Assembly: GCA_037127315.1 (NCBI GenBank)
Contig: JBBBDQ010001270.1
Span: 2,453,501-2,517,500 of the forward strand
Reading direction: 5' to 3'
Origin: Ascarosepion bandense
Taxonomy: Eukaryota; Mollusca; Cephalopoda; Sepiida; Sepiidae
Length of the DNA: 64,000 nucleotides
This document shows, one piece after another, positions 51,683 through 62,668 of this stretch (positions within the stretch are counted from its first letter, which is position 1; each line of letters begins with the position of its first letter). Below the pieces are notes generated by a model. It did no database searches, was not told the origin of the DNA, and worked only from the letters and a program-made list of their open reading frames with translations. A program made the position numbers and the translations under genes.

Positions 51683-52640
51683 CTTCTTTTTTTATAATTA
51701 TATCGCTCCAAGTAAGGCTTTTTACTGCCACTGCTTTGCAGAGGGTTACATAGGAGGAAAGTTATGAGAAAAAGTGGCAGGTTATAAGGGGTGTCAGGAA
51801 GTGGGTAAGAGAAGGATGAGAATACTGGTGAAAGTGAGGTGGACGGAGAAAGGAGCATGAGAGAGAGAGAGAGAGAGAGAGAATGCTGGTTAGTGAGATA
51901 GGAGATGACTTTTTTTTATAATCATATTGCCCATGCAAGGCATTTTACTGCCACTGTTTTGCAGGGGGTTACATAGGAGGAAAGTTATCAGAAAGAGTGA
52001 CAGGTTATAGGGGGTGTCAGGAAGAGAGTAAGAGAAGGATGAGAAAACTGACGAGAGTGGAGTGGACGGAGAAAGGAGCATGAGAGAGAAGATGCTGGTT
52101 AGTGAGATAGGAGATGACTATTGACTTTACATTTAAATTCTTGGAGATTATAGCTGTCGAGGAAACAAGTAAATGGAAAAGAATTCAACAGGCGGGAAGT
52201 GCGAGAAAAGAAGCTGGTGGAGTAGAATTTGCGTTTGAAATTTATTGGTTTCACAGTAAAAGGGTGGGACCTAGTTGCTAATCTTGTGGCTCGAGTAAGT
52301 TCATATATAGGGGGCACCAGTGCACTAAGTTCATCAGAGCAGAAGCCGTGAAAGTATTTGTAGATGAGACACAGAGAAGCCACATTGCGTCGGTGAGAAA
52401 GTGACTGTATCTGAGCTGCCACGTCGGGATCTATCACATTACAGATTCTCTGTTGGATTTTCTCAAGCACCCCTAGGTGGATAGCAGGAGCATCCAACCG
52501 GATATGCCAGCAATATTCAATGCACAGGCGGATGGTAGATTTATATATGTGCAGGATTGTTTCAAGCGGAAAAAAATCTTTGTGGCCGTACACAAAGAAC
52601 CGACTTTCTTAGTAGCGGATTTAGCTATGCTAAATCACTA
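51683..52640 (-). pseudogene. LINE-A copy, longest C-terminus, 3' UTR duplicated
   Basis: Positions 52099-52593 encode without a stop: ETILHIYKSTIRLCIEYCWH, QQRICNVIDPDVAAQIQSLS, HRRNVASLCLIYKYFHGFCS, TRATRLATRSHPFTVKPIN, FKRKFYSTSFFSRTSRLLNS and LQEFKCKVNSHLLSH. This is the best template for the 103-bp satellite. The 3' UTR is present twice in tandem (51690-51900 and 51910-52125), each starting with an A-rich tail in the sense direction. Confidence 0.85.
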
Positions 52641-53171
52641 AATTACTGACAAAAGCTTGTCTATTTGTTGATTTAATATTAACATTATTTCATTTCATTT
52701 TTCGTTAATTTTTTTTTTTTTTTTTTTTGCAGATATCTAAATGAGTTTATTAAAATTAACAGTCATGACTAATTAAGAATTTTAAGTGATCAATTTCATA
52801 CTATGGTTCAGTAACTGTTTCTGGATGGACATTCTATCTTTCAGTGTGATAATGCACTCATTTATACCACTAACGTTGTATCTGAATCGCACGAGGAACA
52901 TTCTAGTTGCGTAGAACATCTTATCTAGCCACCACAGGACTCAGCCATCAACATCATTGAACATTTAAAGTTAATTTTTTTCGAGTCGCGTAAGTTTAAA
53001 TAAAATTTTAATACGTGAAATCCTATAATACCCACCAAATAATACCCACCAAAATTTATAATCACTCACCATTTTCTTTTCAGCTGTTTATCATCCAACC
53101 ACAGATGAAAGGTTAGGAAAGTCTGATACATGTAAGCTATCTTATAAATATTACTATCGTCATTAATGTAT
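52641..53171. other. AT-rich sequence with no recognised feature
   Basis: Contains a poly-T run of about 20 near 52708-52728. At about 52830-52990 some phrases (TCAGTGTGATAATGCACTCA, CACAGGACTCAGCCATCAAC) recall Tc1-type transposase text (..QHDNA.. and ..P..SPD.N.IEH..). If so it is a badly decayed transposase C-terminus, in sense orientation. Confidence 0.35.
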
Positions 53172-53670
53172 CAGACAGCAAGGCCTCTGATTGGGAGGTT
53201 GTGAGGAGCATGGAACTACCTTTTAATTGCTGTTGTTATCAGATCCACCCTGACACGGAGTGGTAGCACCTGTTAGGGCACTAGCTATGGGATAATATTT
53301 AACCTCCAAACTGGGATCAAAACACTATGAAAGTATTAAAATAGACCTTTTTTTACAAAAATATAATTTTTTGGAGAAAAGGTATTACCAACAACACATT
53401 TTTGAAGAAAAATTATTACCATTACACATTTTTGAAAGAAAAAATTATTCTCAACAAAACCTTTTTAATACAAAACTAGAAGACATTTTCAGTTTTCTAA
53501 AATAAAAAGGATTAAAAATAAATTTTCATTAAAATCTGACTAAATTAACCGAACATTTACAAAAAAAGAAAAAAAGAAAAAAAAACAAAGAAAAATCCTA
53601 AAACACCACCTTTTTAGCATTAAATAACCCACAGTGGTTGATATACCGTTAAAGAAAACTCAAACACACA
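53172..53670 (-). mobile_element. Repeat C, second antisense copy
   Basis: Starts AGCAAGGCCTCTGATTGGGA and includes GGATCAAAACACTATGAAAG, the TTTTTGAAGAAAAATTATTA-type tandem core and the end ATTAAATAACCCACAGTGGT, TGATATACCGTTAAAG. Confidence 0.8.
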
Positions 53671-54324
53671 AAAAATCAGTAACCCTAACATTTGGCACGC
53701 CATTGTATGTAAAAGAATTTCTAATTAACTAACTTTAGAAATACACCGAGCCTCTCCAAACAAAGGGATTGTTTGATATTCAGTAATTAATGCTAAAGTT
53801 ACTAACAAAATAGTGTCACTCAAAATAAAAGAAAAAGAAAAATATGAACAGCTTGGAAGACGAAAGAAAAATTTAAATTGAATAAAAAAAAATCCCGTTT
53901 TCGATTCGCTAATCAAATTTTAATTTCGTAATTTAATATTCTTAATTGATTGAACTTGTTCACATTAAACGCTATTGTTTTAAATGAATATAACTCATTC
54001 AACCCTTGAAAATGTCACCAAGAGCAATATTTCTTTTACGAAATAAGTAATAAGCCCATATTTTCATCCTTTCTCTGGTGATGAAGTCGAATTGAAGACC
54101 TTGAGATGCTAATTTTATTCGTCTGTCACCCCCTCGAAGTATAAAGAAGAATTGCTGGATATTTGATTATAGGAACCCTATAAGATTAGATTCAGCCTGC
54201 CAAGAAAGCGGTATATTTGATCTATATTCCGTGTAGGCATCCAGAAATAGAAATGGCCTAGGGACATATTTTTGGCGTCGAAGTAAAATTAAATGCGAGT
54301 AAAAGATATCTTCTACTTTTTCAT
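53671..54324. other. No recognised feature
   Basis: AT-rich with no coding or repeat signal. Confidence 0.5.
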
Positions 54325-55260
54325 GAGCCGTGTCCCTTCAGGACGTAGACAAACATGGACATCCAATTGCCTCGATCCCAACGATTTTCGTTTTGGTATC
54401 ACCCATGTGCGTTGTGGTGCACTTTATATTGCCTCGGAATGAGAAATCAGAGAACCAAATTCGAATTACAGTTGAATTTGTTGCATTCACTTGCAAATAT
54501 TCTTATGAAAATTTTTAATATGTCAATTTTCCTCTTGATATGGGTTAAATAGCAAGACAGATTTTGTTCTATAGCCTTGGCTTGAAAAGCAGTCTATCCC
54601 AGAAAGTAATGGAAACCTACTGTGGGAAAATCTTCTGCCCAGTCAGTCATGATATGATCCCCAAAGGGTATAACACGTATGACCACTGTCTGATTTATCC
54701 CAAACCCCGCTCTACCGTCTACTGGGCGAAACCCATCAGGTATGCCTCGCGCTTCTTTAACCTGTCTCTCTTTCATCTATCCGTCCTGTGATTATTAGAT
54801 TCTGTAAGCCCTCCTTCTTCATTATGTGTCCCAGAAACCTCAGCTATCTCTTCCTGATGCTAAATATGTTTTTTTTCGTTTGCATACTCTCCAAGACCTT
54901 GTAGCTGCTCACATGCTCAATCAATAATATCCTCAGCATCCTTCTGTAGAGCCACATTTCTGTTGCTTCGAGTCTCTCCTTCATCTTTGAGGAGATTGTC
55001 CAGCATTCGCTGCCATATAGAAGGACAGATATCAGATAACAGTCCAGTACACTTTTCTTTCTTTATGGTCCTTCGAGTCTCTCCTTTTTCTTTGAGGAGG
55101 TTGTCTAGCATTCGCTGCCATATAGGAAGACAGATATCAGATCACAGTCCAGTAGTCTACTTAGATTTAGAAATGCATACTTGGCCATGCAAATGCCTCT
55201 TTGGATATGTGTTGCCCTTTCCATCTTCTGTTAAAACATTCCCAGATAGCAGAAGAAACC
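54325..55260 (-). pseudogene. LINE-B copy interrupted by SINE-1
   Basis: Left piece 54325-54405 (GCCGTGTCCCTTCAGGACGT). The SINE-1 follows, then LINE-B resumes at about 54750 (TCTTTAACCTGTCTCTCTTT) to 55260. The antisense translation includes LDNLLKDEGETRSNRNVALQ and KDAEDI, with a second, tandem copy of the same segment at 55070-55150 (about 110-bp step). Confidence 0.75.
54406..54690 (+). mobile_element. SINE-1 inserted in LINE-B
   Basis: Head TGTGCGTTGTGGTGCACTTT, TTCTATAGCCTTGGCTTGAA, and a 3' end near AACACGTATGACCACTGTCT. It has lost the hairpin region (GTCATGATATGATCCCC). Confidence 0.85.
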
Positions 55261-56074
55261 AAATATCGTGGAAAAAAAAAAGAAACGAAAAAATTAAGTG
55301 GCTATATATAGTCTTTGATATTTAAAAACGAAATCATTCGACCGGCGGTCGAGAGCGAGGGAATATTTACTCGCCTCAAATTTATTTTATTCGACCGACT
55401 CCATGTTCTAAATAGTCGCCTTACGTAAATATAGCGTGAATCGCTGACGGTAAACCAAAAATTTAATTTAATTAAAATTTCGAACGTACTCGAAATGGTT
55501 TAAATTTTGTTATAGCAATAACAATAAAATTTGTTCTTTCCTCTTAATAATAGCATAAATACTTTCATGATAAAACTTTTTCTTATTAAGTCTTTTAAAC
55601 ACCATATGATTTTTTTTACAATTAAGTGGAGTTTCCTAAATTCGTAGATTCTTTCTTCTACTTGACTATAACCTCCATTTCATAGATGATAAAAAAATAA
55701 AAAATCTGATTTTCTCAACGATTTTCTGCCAAGGATTACTTGAATAATTTGTTTTTTGGTACGTGGTTGAAAGAAGTATGCATATTTTTCCTTTCTGATG
55801 TCCGCTTTTACTTTTCGTAAGCGGGGAGGAAATATAGATTATGAGTCAATGATAATATTTTTCCAAATGAGTTTCGAAAATCTGTGATCGTCTTTAATCT
55901 GGTCGACAAAGACGTTTTGGTTTCACTTTAAACGAGACAGCAGCTTGAAAATTCCATTTGTCACTGTCTTTTGTTTCACCAAACATCTTGATGTAAATCA
56001 GGCGCCATGCCTGACCAAAGAGTTCTATAATGTCATTGTAGGTCATTCTAAGTAACTTGTGAATTTTCATACTT
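55261..56074. other. Unassigned, with one antisense frame of possible interest
   Basis: The antisense frame 55894-56124 (76 codons) reads KIHKLLRMTYNDIIELFGQA, WRLIYIKMFGETKDSDKWNF, QAAVSFKVKPKRLCRPD and is truncated by LINE-A at its start. The composition looks protein-like, but I do not recognise a family. Confidence 0.3.
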
Positions 56075-56445
56075 TTGGGTTTTTTTTTAATCGTGTCACC
56101 CCAAGCAAGGAATTCCACTGCCACTATAGCGCAGGGGGTTACATAGAGGGATTGGGTATAGGAGATGTCAGAAAGAGGGTGATAGATGACTTAGGATGTA
56201 CATAGGGAGAGAGTTGGAGAGAGTGGGAGTGAGTTAGTGTGTTAGGAGGTGTCTATTGACCTTACATTTAAACTCCTGGAGGTTGTAGCTGTCGGGGAAG
56301 CAAGCATGCAGTAGGGAATTCCACAGACGGGAAGTGCGAGGAAAAAAGCTGTTGGAATAGAAATTGCGGTTACATTTCATCGGTTTCACTGTAAAAGGGT
56401 TGGGCATCGTTGCCAATCTAGTATCTCGTGCAAATGGTTGTAAAA
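56075..56445 (-). pseudogene. LINE-A copy, 3' end
   Basis: Encodes PFTVKPMKCNRNFYSNSFFP, RTSRLWNSLLHACFPDSYNL, QEFKCKVNRHLLTH, followed by the 3' UTR and tail (TTTAATCGTGTCACCCCAAG). Confidence 0.88.
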
Positions 56446-57339
56446 AGAATTAGATTTCCTTTTTCTATATTTGAAGGGACACGTTTCATTTCAAGATTTT
56501 TAATCGACCGTGGACGAGTAAAGCCATTAACTTTAATCGTCCAATTAAGTTTTTAAACGACTGAGTCGATCGGGCTAGTGAAATCTCAAAGGCTATATAT
56601 ATATATATATGTATGTGTGTCTGTGTGTGTGTGTGTATAAAAGTTTCATTAAGCAACTGACAAGCTATTGCTGTTAAATTTTTTAATTAATTTTTTATTT
56701 TTTTATGATTTTCTCCTTTTCGGGCATGAATTATCGAGAAATTGACAAAATATTTTGTATATCTAAGCGCTTTCGCCTATAATTTTAGCCACTATCAATG
56801 ATGATTTTATTTTTTTACATTTATCTAAATATATAGATTGTTCTTTTTGTATGTATCTAGTGTTAAAATCATATTTTATTCTTCGAACATGGTCCGTACC
56901 TTTTGGCTGTGTTTCTAGTTAATATTATTCAGTGGTGGATTTTACTTTTTCATTAATAATAATGCTTTCATATATATATATACATATATATACACACACA
57001 ATTTATAAGGCAGCGTTTTTTTCATTAATGCATGTTTTATTAAATAACATAGACAGTTTTGTTTATTTATTTTATGTAATTTTTTTATATTCTCTGATAA
57101 GCTTAATAGCATTATCATTAAATAAATAAAGAAAATTACAATATTGATACATAATTTTTTTAATAATCCAATCTAAGCTTTTGGTTTACATAAGCCATTT
57201 TCAAAGATGTCAAATTACATTATATATTATAAACACGGACAAACCATAATGACAAACTGTTTTGTTTACACTGAAGATTTCCAAGCCACAACAGAATTGT
57301 GCATTTAAATTGCTAAATATCAGATATTTATATATATAT
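56446..57339. other. AT-rich, with small TA/TG microsatellites
   Basis: (TA)n(TG)n at 56595-56636 and (TA)(CA) at 56970-57000. Nothing else recognised. Confidence 0.5.
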
Positions 57340-57342
57340 TTG

Positions 57343-57382
<40 letters not shown>
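57340..57382. repeat. (TA)n microsatellite
   Basis: A TA run that abuts repeat D, as at 34263. Confidence 0.95.
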
Positions 57383-57385
<3 letters not shown>

Positions 57386-57885
57386 AAATATAATAGACAA
57401 TGAATGACTATCATGTTAAATAATTTGCCGTTCTAAACATCGTATTTTAGTCTTAATTTTTAATGAACATAAAGACGAAAATTATCCAACATTTGGATAT
57501 TTCGTTAATACGCATGTCCTAAGCTTGAAAATATTTGTATGGAAATTAACATAAAACTATTCACCATCAAAGATTATATTTTCTTGTGTTGACACAAAAC
57601 ATTGCTATGCGACGATTACGGTCACAGAACAGCAGACGCAGATCGTAAATTAGTTTTGCAGCTCTATGACGTCACACCACGTGAGAAACCAAAATGTTAA
57701 CAACAGAACCATATGTCTAAATGCAATTTCTTGTGTTATGACTAGTTTGAAATGTGATTTTATTGAGTGTGGGTTGCTTTGATTTAAGGTAAGTGACCTC
57801 CAAGGTTCTTTTTACTCTCTGTATGTGTTGGTATTATTGTGTTACAGATTAAAATGTGTTAATATCACGTACATGGCTATGCTTT
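57383..57885. mobile_element. Repeat D, second copy
   Basis: Left arm (ATAGACAATGAATGACTATC, GCCGTTCTAAACATCGTATT) and interior (TTGTGTTGACACAAAACATT, GCTATGCGACGATTACGGTC, ACAGCAGACGCAGATCGTAA, CACCACGTGAGAAACCAAAA) match 34345-34860. The right arm is absent. Confidence 0.8.
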
Positions 57886-58344
57886 TCGAAGAAATGTTGT
57901 TTATTAGAACTATAATCAGAAAAGTGACAACGAGAGATGGTGGTTGTAGTAAAACCAATATATGCAGTGGGTTTATTATTAGGATCACAGATACAATCTC
58001 GTAATGGGTATTGAAATTGATACCCTACATTGGTTTTTCTGTAGAGGATTTAGTTTTGTGGTTGGGGATGTTAGTTAAAGAACTTTCCTTTTAAAAATAA
58101 AAATAAAAATTTCCGTTACAGTAAAAAAAAAGAGAACAAAATAACAAAATTGGAAAAGTAACATACTTGAAAATGGCCAATGAAGTGGCCGAAAGCACTT
58201 GGAAAGTAAAAAATTATGGAACATTTTTACATTTCTTATCTCCAGCAAAAAGTAAACATGTAAGAATATTGGCAAAATTATATAAAAATTAAAATCTCCC
58301 TTGACGGTTGTTTTGAAGAATCATATTTAAAAAAAAGATTTTCT

Positions 58345-58346
<2 letters not shown>
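57886..58346. other. No recognised feature
   Basis: AT-rich, no feature seen. Confidence 0.5.
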
Positions 58347-58421
<75 letters not shown>

Positions 58422-58422
58422 T
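58347..58422. repeat. (CA)n(TA)n(TG)n palindromic microsatellite
   Basis: CA, then TA, then TG dinucleotides give a self-complementary 76-bp run. Confidence 0.95.
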
Positions 58423-58929
58423 TGTTTATAGAATGTGTCCGAAGCTAATTGAGGACGATGAAACGAAGCGGACATTTTTATTAAAGACGTGTTTAACTGG
58501 CTTCCTCCGTTTAAAATGAATAAAGACAGTATACCACCATTGGTAATGGCACGCCCGACTGATCTTCCTAGTTGATTCTTATTAAAATAAGTCCGTGTCG
58601 TCAACTTAGTTTTTAGACCTTTTGTTAAAATTTGAGATCATTTGAGCTGGAATTGGCTACGTTGTTAGACTACAAAATGATGACAATTGTTTTTTCGGGG
58701 GAGCACCATGTACTTTTCAGTGCTTTTGTTCCTTCTTTTATCGCTCATTCTTCTTCTTCTTTTTTACAACCTTTCTTTTATTCCTTCATCTCAATTAAAT
58801 TGGTTAAAACTCATCGCTTCGATTTCTGATTTGCTTCTTCTCAGTATATTCAAACTCTAGTTTACTTTTTTGTCTTTTTGTGTCTTTCAAATTTTTTTCG
58901 TTAATTTATTCCACACTGAAATTTCTTCT
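58423..58929. other. No recognised feature
   Basis: No repeat or coding signal. Pyrimidine-rich from about 58735. Confidence 0.5.
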
Positions 58930-59251
58930 TTAGACCTCGTTTGATTGCTTCTTTTATACCTTCTTGCTTTCTTTTTTCAGTTTTTCTTTTTAATTTTCTT
59001 TCCTTCTTTTTTTCTTTCTTTCTTGTTGATTTCATCTTTTCCCTAATTTCTTATTTTCTTGTTTTGCTTACTTTGCCTATTTCTTTTCTTCTTTCCTTCC
59101 TTCGTTTGTCAATATTTCTTTTTTATTATTCTTTCTTTCTTCTTTCTTTCTTTCTTTCTTTCTTATTGATTTCTCCTTTCCTTACTTTGGCTGTTTCTTT
59201 TCTTCTTTCCTCCCTTCCTTTGTCACTATTTTTTTTATTCTTCTTTCTTTT

Positions 59252-59287
<36 letters not shown>

Positions 59288-59602
59288 ATTGATTTCCATT
59301 TTCCTTACTTTGGCTGTTTCTTTTCTTCTTTCCTTCCTTCGTTTGTCAATATTTCTTTTTTATTATTCTTTCTTTCTTCTTTCTTTCTTTCTTTCTTTCT
59401 TATTGATTTCCCCTTTCCTTACTTTGGTTGTTTCCATTCCATTCCTTCCTTCCTTCCTTCCTTCCTTCCTTCCTTCCTTCCTTCCTTTCACTTTCTTTTA
59501 ACTTTCTTTCTTATTGATTTTACCTTTCCCTTAATTTCTCTTTTCCATCCTTTGCGTTCTTTGTATCTTTCTTTCCTTGCTTCTTTTCTTTTTTTCTTTT
59601 AA

Positions 59603-59644
<42 letters not shown>

Positions 59645-59746
59645 CTTATTTATCTTTTCTTTGTTTCTTGTATATTTCACCAAATTTATTCTTTACAGAT
59701 CTTACGTTAACTTCCACACTTTCTTTCTTTTATCGATTTTCCCTTG

Positions 59747-59777
<31 letters not shown>

Positions 59778-59840
59778 ATACGTTTCTTTCTTTCTTCATA
59801 CGTTTCTTTCTTTCTTCATACGTTTCACTTCGTTTATTTT
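58930..59840. repeat. Polypyrimidine (CTTT)n minisatellite, about 0.9 kb
   Basis: Almost purely C and T on the plus strand. (CTTT)n runs alternate with a unit containing CTTATTGATTTC, CTTTCCTTACTTTGGCTGTT, TCTTTTCTTC and TTTGTCANTATTTCTTTTT, repeated near 59025, 59162, 59284, 59399 and 59510 (steps about 137, 122, 115, 111). (CCTT)n occurs at 59440-59485, and a CATACGTTTCTTTCTTTCTT unit near 59777-59825. The Phe/Leu/Ser-rich open frames are artefacts. Confidence 0.92.
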
Positions 59841-60974
59841 TTTGTTCAAATCAAACTTCCTTCATTTAAAAAAATAGTCGTAATTGTGAATTTATTAAAT
59901 CACAAACCGCTAATTCTCTTCATTTAACCATATTTATTTTTGTTTTCATTTCGATCATTTCATCGACTCCCTTCTAACTTCCGGACAATATGTTTACAGC
60001 GTCGAAATCTAATTCTTTCAAAATGGCAGCCAACTCAGATTTTAAGAAAAGCTATAATTAAGATATCGTCACGTGCCTCTGGGACCGTTGAGTCAATTTA
60101 ATGAAACAAGTTATCATAACGCTGCAAACAAACGTTTTATTCTCGGTTAGACTCTTATCAGAAAGAAATGTATAACATTCAGAAAATTAAATTGTGATAC
60201 AAACTTGATCAGCAGACCATCAGTCTTTCCAGAATGTCCTTAATCTATACACCGTGTCACTTTAAGTCTTGGCTGATCATGGTTATCTATAACTTCCTCC
60301 GCGTTGTTACTTTTTGTAATGTTTTCCTTTTTAGTACCATAAATCTTATATTTCCAGTTCCTATTCCAGTATCTATGATAATGATGCACTATTGTTGGCT
60401 AATTTCCGGTTAGCTTGATTGTGAGGCATATTAAGCTAATTGTCCAATGGAGCTTGCTTTTTTTTTTTTCACCTAGCTTCTCTCCAATATAATACGGAAA
60501 ATAGTGATGCAAATAATGTATGCAAAACATGTACACGAAATGAAAACTAAAAAAAAAAAAAATAGAAAGTTGAAATTTAACGAAAGTTTTTAGAACTTTC
60601 TTGATAACGGAAAATTTCAGATCATAAATAAAATTATTATAGGCCAATTTGGTACAAGTGGTGTGCTCATAGCCAGACCACCTTTCATTTTACTGTATAG
60701 CTAAAAATATGCGAAGCATCGTGCCACGCAAAATTGCACTTACTGCACACGGCATTTAGGAACATATTTCTGTTGTAAGTTGATCTGTTCCCTATAAAAT
60801 GATGAGCAGAAGACAACACAAATTATTTGTTTCAGATAAAATGCTAAAAAGCATGTAACAGAAATTAATTCTTCCCTATAAAATGAAAACAGAAGAAACA
60901 TATGATTTGTTCTCGATGAAGTGATTGGCAAAGATAATTTCTTCCCTATAAAAGGATAAGAAAAAAAAACAAAA
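59841..60974. other. No recognised gene; weak local repeat
   Basis: AT-rich. Three copies of TTCCCTATAAAANGA lie near 60789, 60873 and 60943 (about 70-85 bp apart), a degenerate tandem. Confidence 0.45.
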
Positions 60975-61408
60975 GATAAAAAAATATCCAAATGTTTTCA
61001 CCTGAAATTAAAGCCAAATACGATGTTTAGAACAGTTCATGATTAAACAAAATAGATATTCATGGTCTGTTATATTTAACAGAATACGTTTAGAAAATTA
61101 TCTGCTGCCTTGATACACTAAATTTAAGTTACATGATGCCGCAGCATTAAATGATCCCAACACCAAGAGATTTCAATGGATCCTTATTATGTTAACGTCT
61201 TGTAATGATTCTGAAGTTGGCTCATGTAAGCCGAAAGCTTAGAACCAGCATAATAAAAAATATCTAAATGTTGGACAATTTCTTCTTTATTTTCATCTGA
61301 AATAAGAGCAAAAATACGATGTTTAGAACGGCTCGTGATTAAACAGAATATACATTCATTGACTGTTATATTTAAATAATCTACTGCCTCGACACACACA
61401 CACACACA

Positions 61409-61411
<3 letters not shown>
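60975..61411. mobile_element. Repeat D right arms, two copies
   Basis: 60975-61110 and 61255-61400 both read ATCCAAATGTTTTCACCTGA-like or AAATGTTGGACAATTTCTTC text, then ACGATGTTTAGAACNGNTCN, ATGATTAAACA-type text and TGTTATATTTAA. The piece between them carries TTCTGAAGTTGGCTCATGTA, AGCCGAAAGC, the same hairpin-core shape as in repeat D. Confidence 0.75.
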
Positions 61412-61459
<48 letters not shown>

Positions 61460-61467
61460 TATTGTAA
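61391..61467. repeat. (CA)n and (TA)n microsatellite
   Basis: CA run at 61393-61411, then TA to 61462. Confidence 0.95.
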
Positions 61468-61627
61468 TGGTTGTTACAATGGTTTATAAAAGCACAGTAT
61501 TACTAAACAGAAATTTTCGCGTTCCGGAGCTACGTTTGCCCCTCATCTGGTATAAGTTTAAATGAAAATTAAAAATAAATAAATAAAAATAAAACATTTT
61601 TAAAAAATTGATTTTTTTTCATTTAAA

Positions 61628-61668
<41 letters not shown>

Positions 61669-62039
61669 CATTTTACTTATATTTTTTATTTAAAAATACA
61701 CGGTAAAAGGGGGAAAGTATTTTAAGTCGTTTTTGAAGTTGAACAAGTCTGGAGAGAAACTTATCCTTGCTTTACAAGGATAAATATTCTATTATTGTGT
61801 AGGTACACAATTAATTTTCTATACGTATGATTAATTTTCTATACAGTGCTACTATGTGCCCTACGTATGGAAAATTATTATGAATATTTTCCCTGAATCA
61901 GTCAGGGACATTGCCATAAATAAGGATAAAAATGAAGAAGCTTTTACCAACAAAATGTTTTTTCACAGATATAGCAACAGCATCGAATAAAAGAAATGTA
62001 TTAAAGTATCTAAGTAATTATATATACAATATCACTAAA
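61468..62039. other. No recognised feature except (TA)n
   Basis: A TA run at 61631-61667 is flanked by TTTCATTTAAACTTA and TATTTCATTTTAC. An ACTTATATA phrase recurs; otherwise nothing is seen. Confidence 0.45.
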
Positions 62040-62400
62040 AATGAAGAGGAGACTTGAAGCACTCGAAACATGGTTTTACAGAAGTATGCTGAGGATACCA
62101 TAGACCGAATATGTGAGCCACGGCGAATTTTTAGAGAAGATGGAAACAAAAAAAACTAATACTGAACATCACATAGAAAAAAAAAGCTCAAGTTTCTGGG
62201 ACATATAATGAGGAAGGAAGGCTTAGTGGATTTGATACACACAAGTCAGATAGAATGAAAGAGAGAAAGGGGAAAGCAATGCGTAACATACTTAAGAGAG
62301 GAGTTTGGAAGGGGCAACAAGAGAAAGCGTGTTAAGAGCTACTAGGGGTATGGGTTGGGGAAGGTTATGATCGCCTAGGTTATTGAAAATGAAATAATTG
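62040..62400 (+). pseudogene. LINE-B 3' end, decayed
   Basis: Follows LINE-B order: GACTTGAAGCACTCGAAACA, TGGTTTTACAGAAGTATGCT, GAGGATACCATAGACCGAAT, GGGACATATAATGAGGAAGG and GTTATGATCGCCTAGGTTAT. Many stops and indels. Confidence 0.75.
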
Positions 62401-62668
62401 GTGCACCCGGAATGATCCCCAAAAGATAGGGGCAAGGGTATTAATAATATCCCGGGTAGCTCATATTTGCAGGTGATTCAAAGACTTGTAATTTATGGAA
62501 ATGTTCACCTATTCGAGAAAGTACTAACAATTTTAAGAAAATAAAAATTCTGTACGTGCTATCTTTTAACTATAGACCTTGGGTAAACAAGATGCATATA
62601 TTTACTATCTTACATTACGCCAGGTCACGGCTGAAGACCCGATAAGAGATTGTATTACACAGAAAGCA
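62401..62668. other. Unassigned spacer
   Basis: Contains TTCTTTTGGGGATCATTCCG in complement. No family recognised. Confidence 0.4.

Noticed and set aside
52099..52593. 164-codon frame as a functional protein
   Set aside because: It is the C-terminal end of a 5'-truncated LINE-A without the catalytic domain. Parts of it recur in about ten other places.
58941..59927. 186- and 116-codon Phe/Leu/Ser-rich frames resembling membrane segments
   Set aside because: Translation of a polypyrimidine repeat. The apparent transmembrane stretches are compositional.
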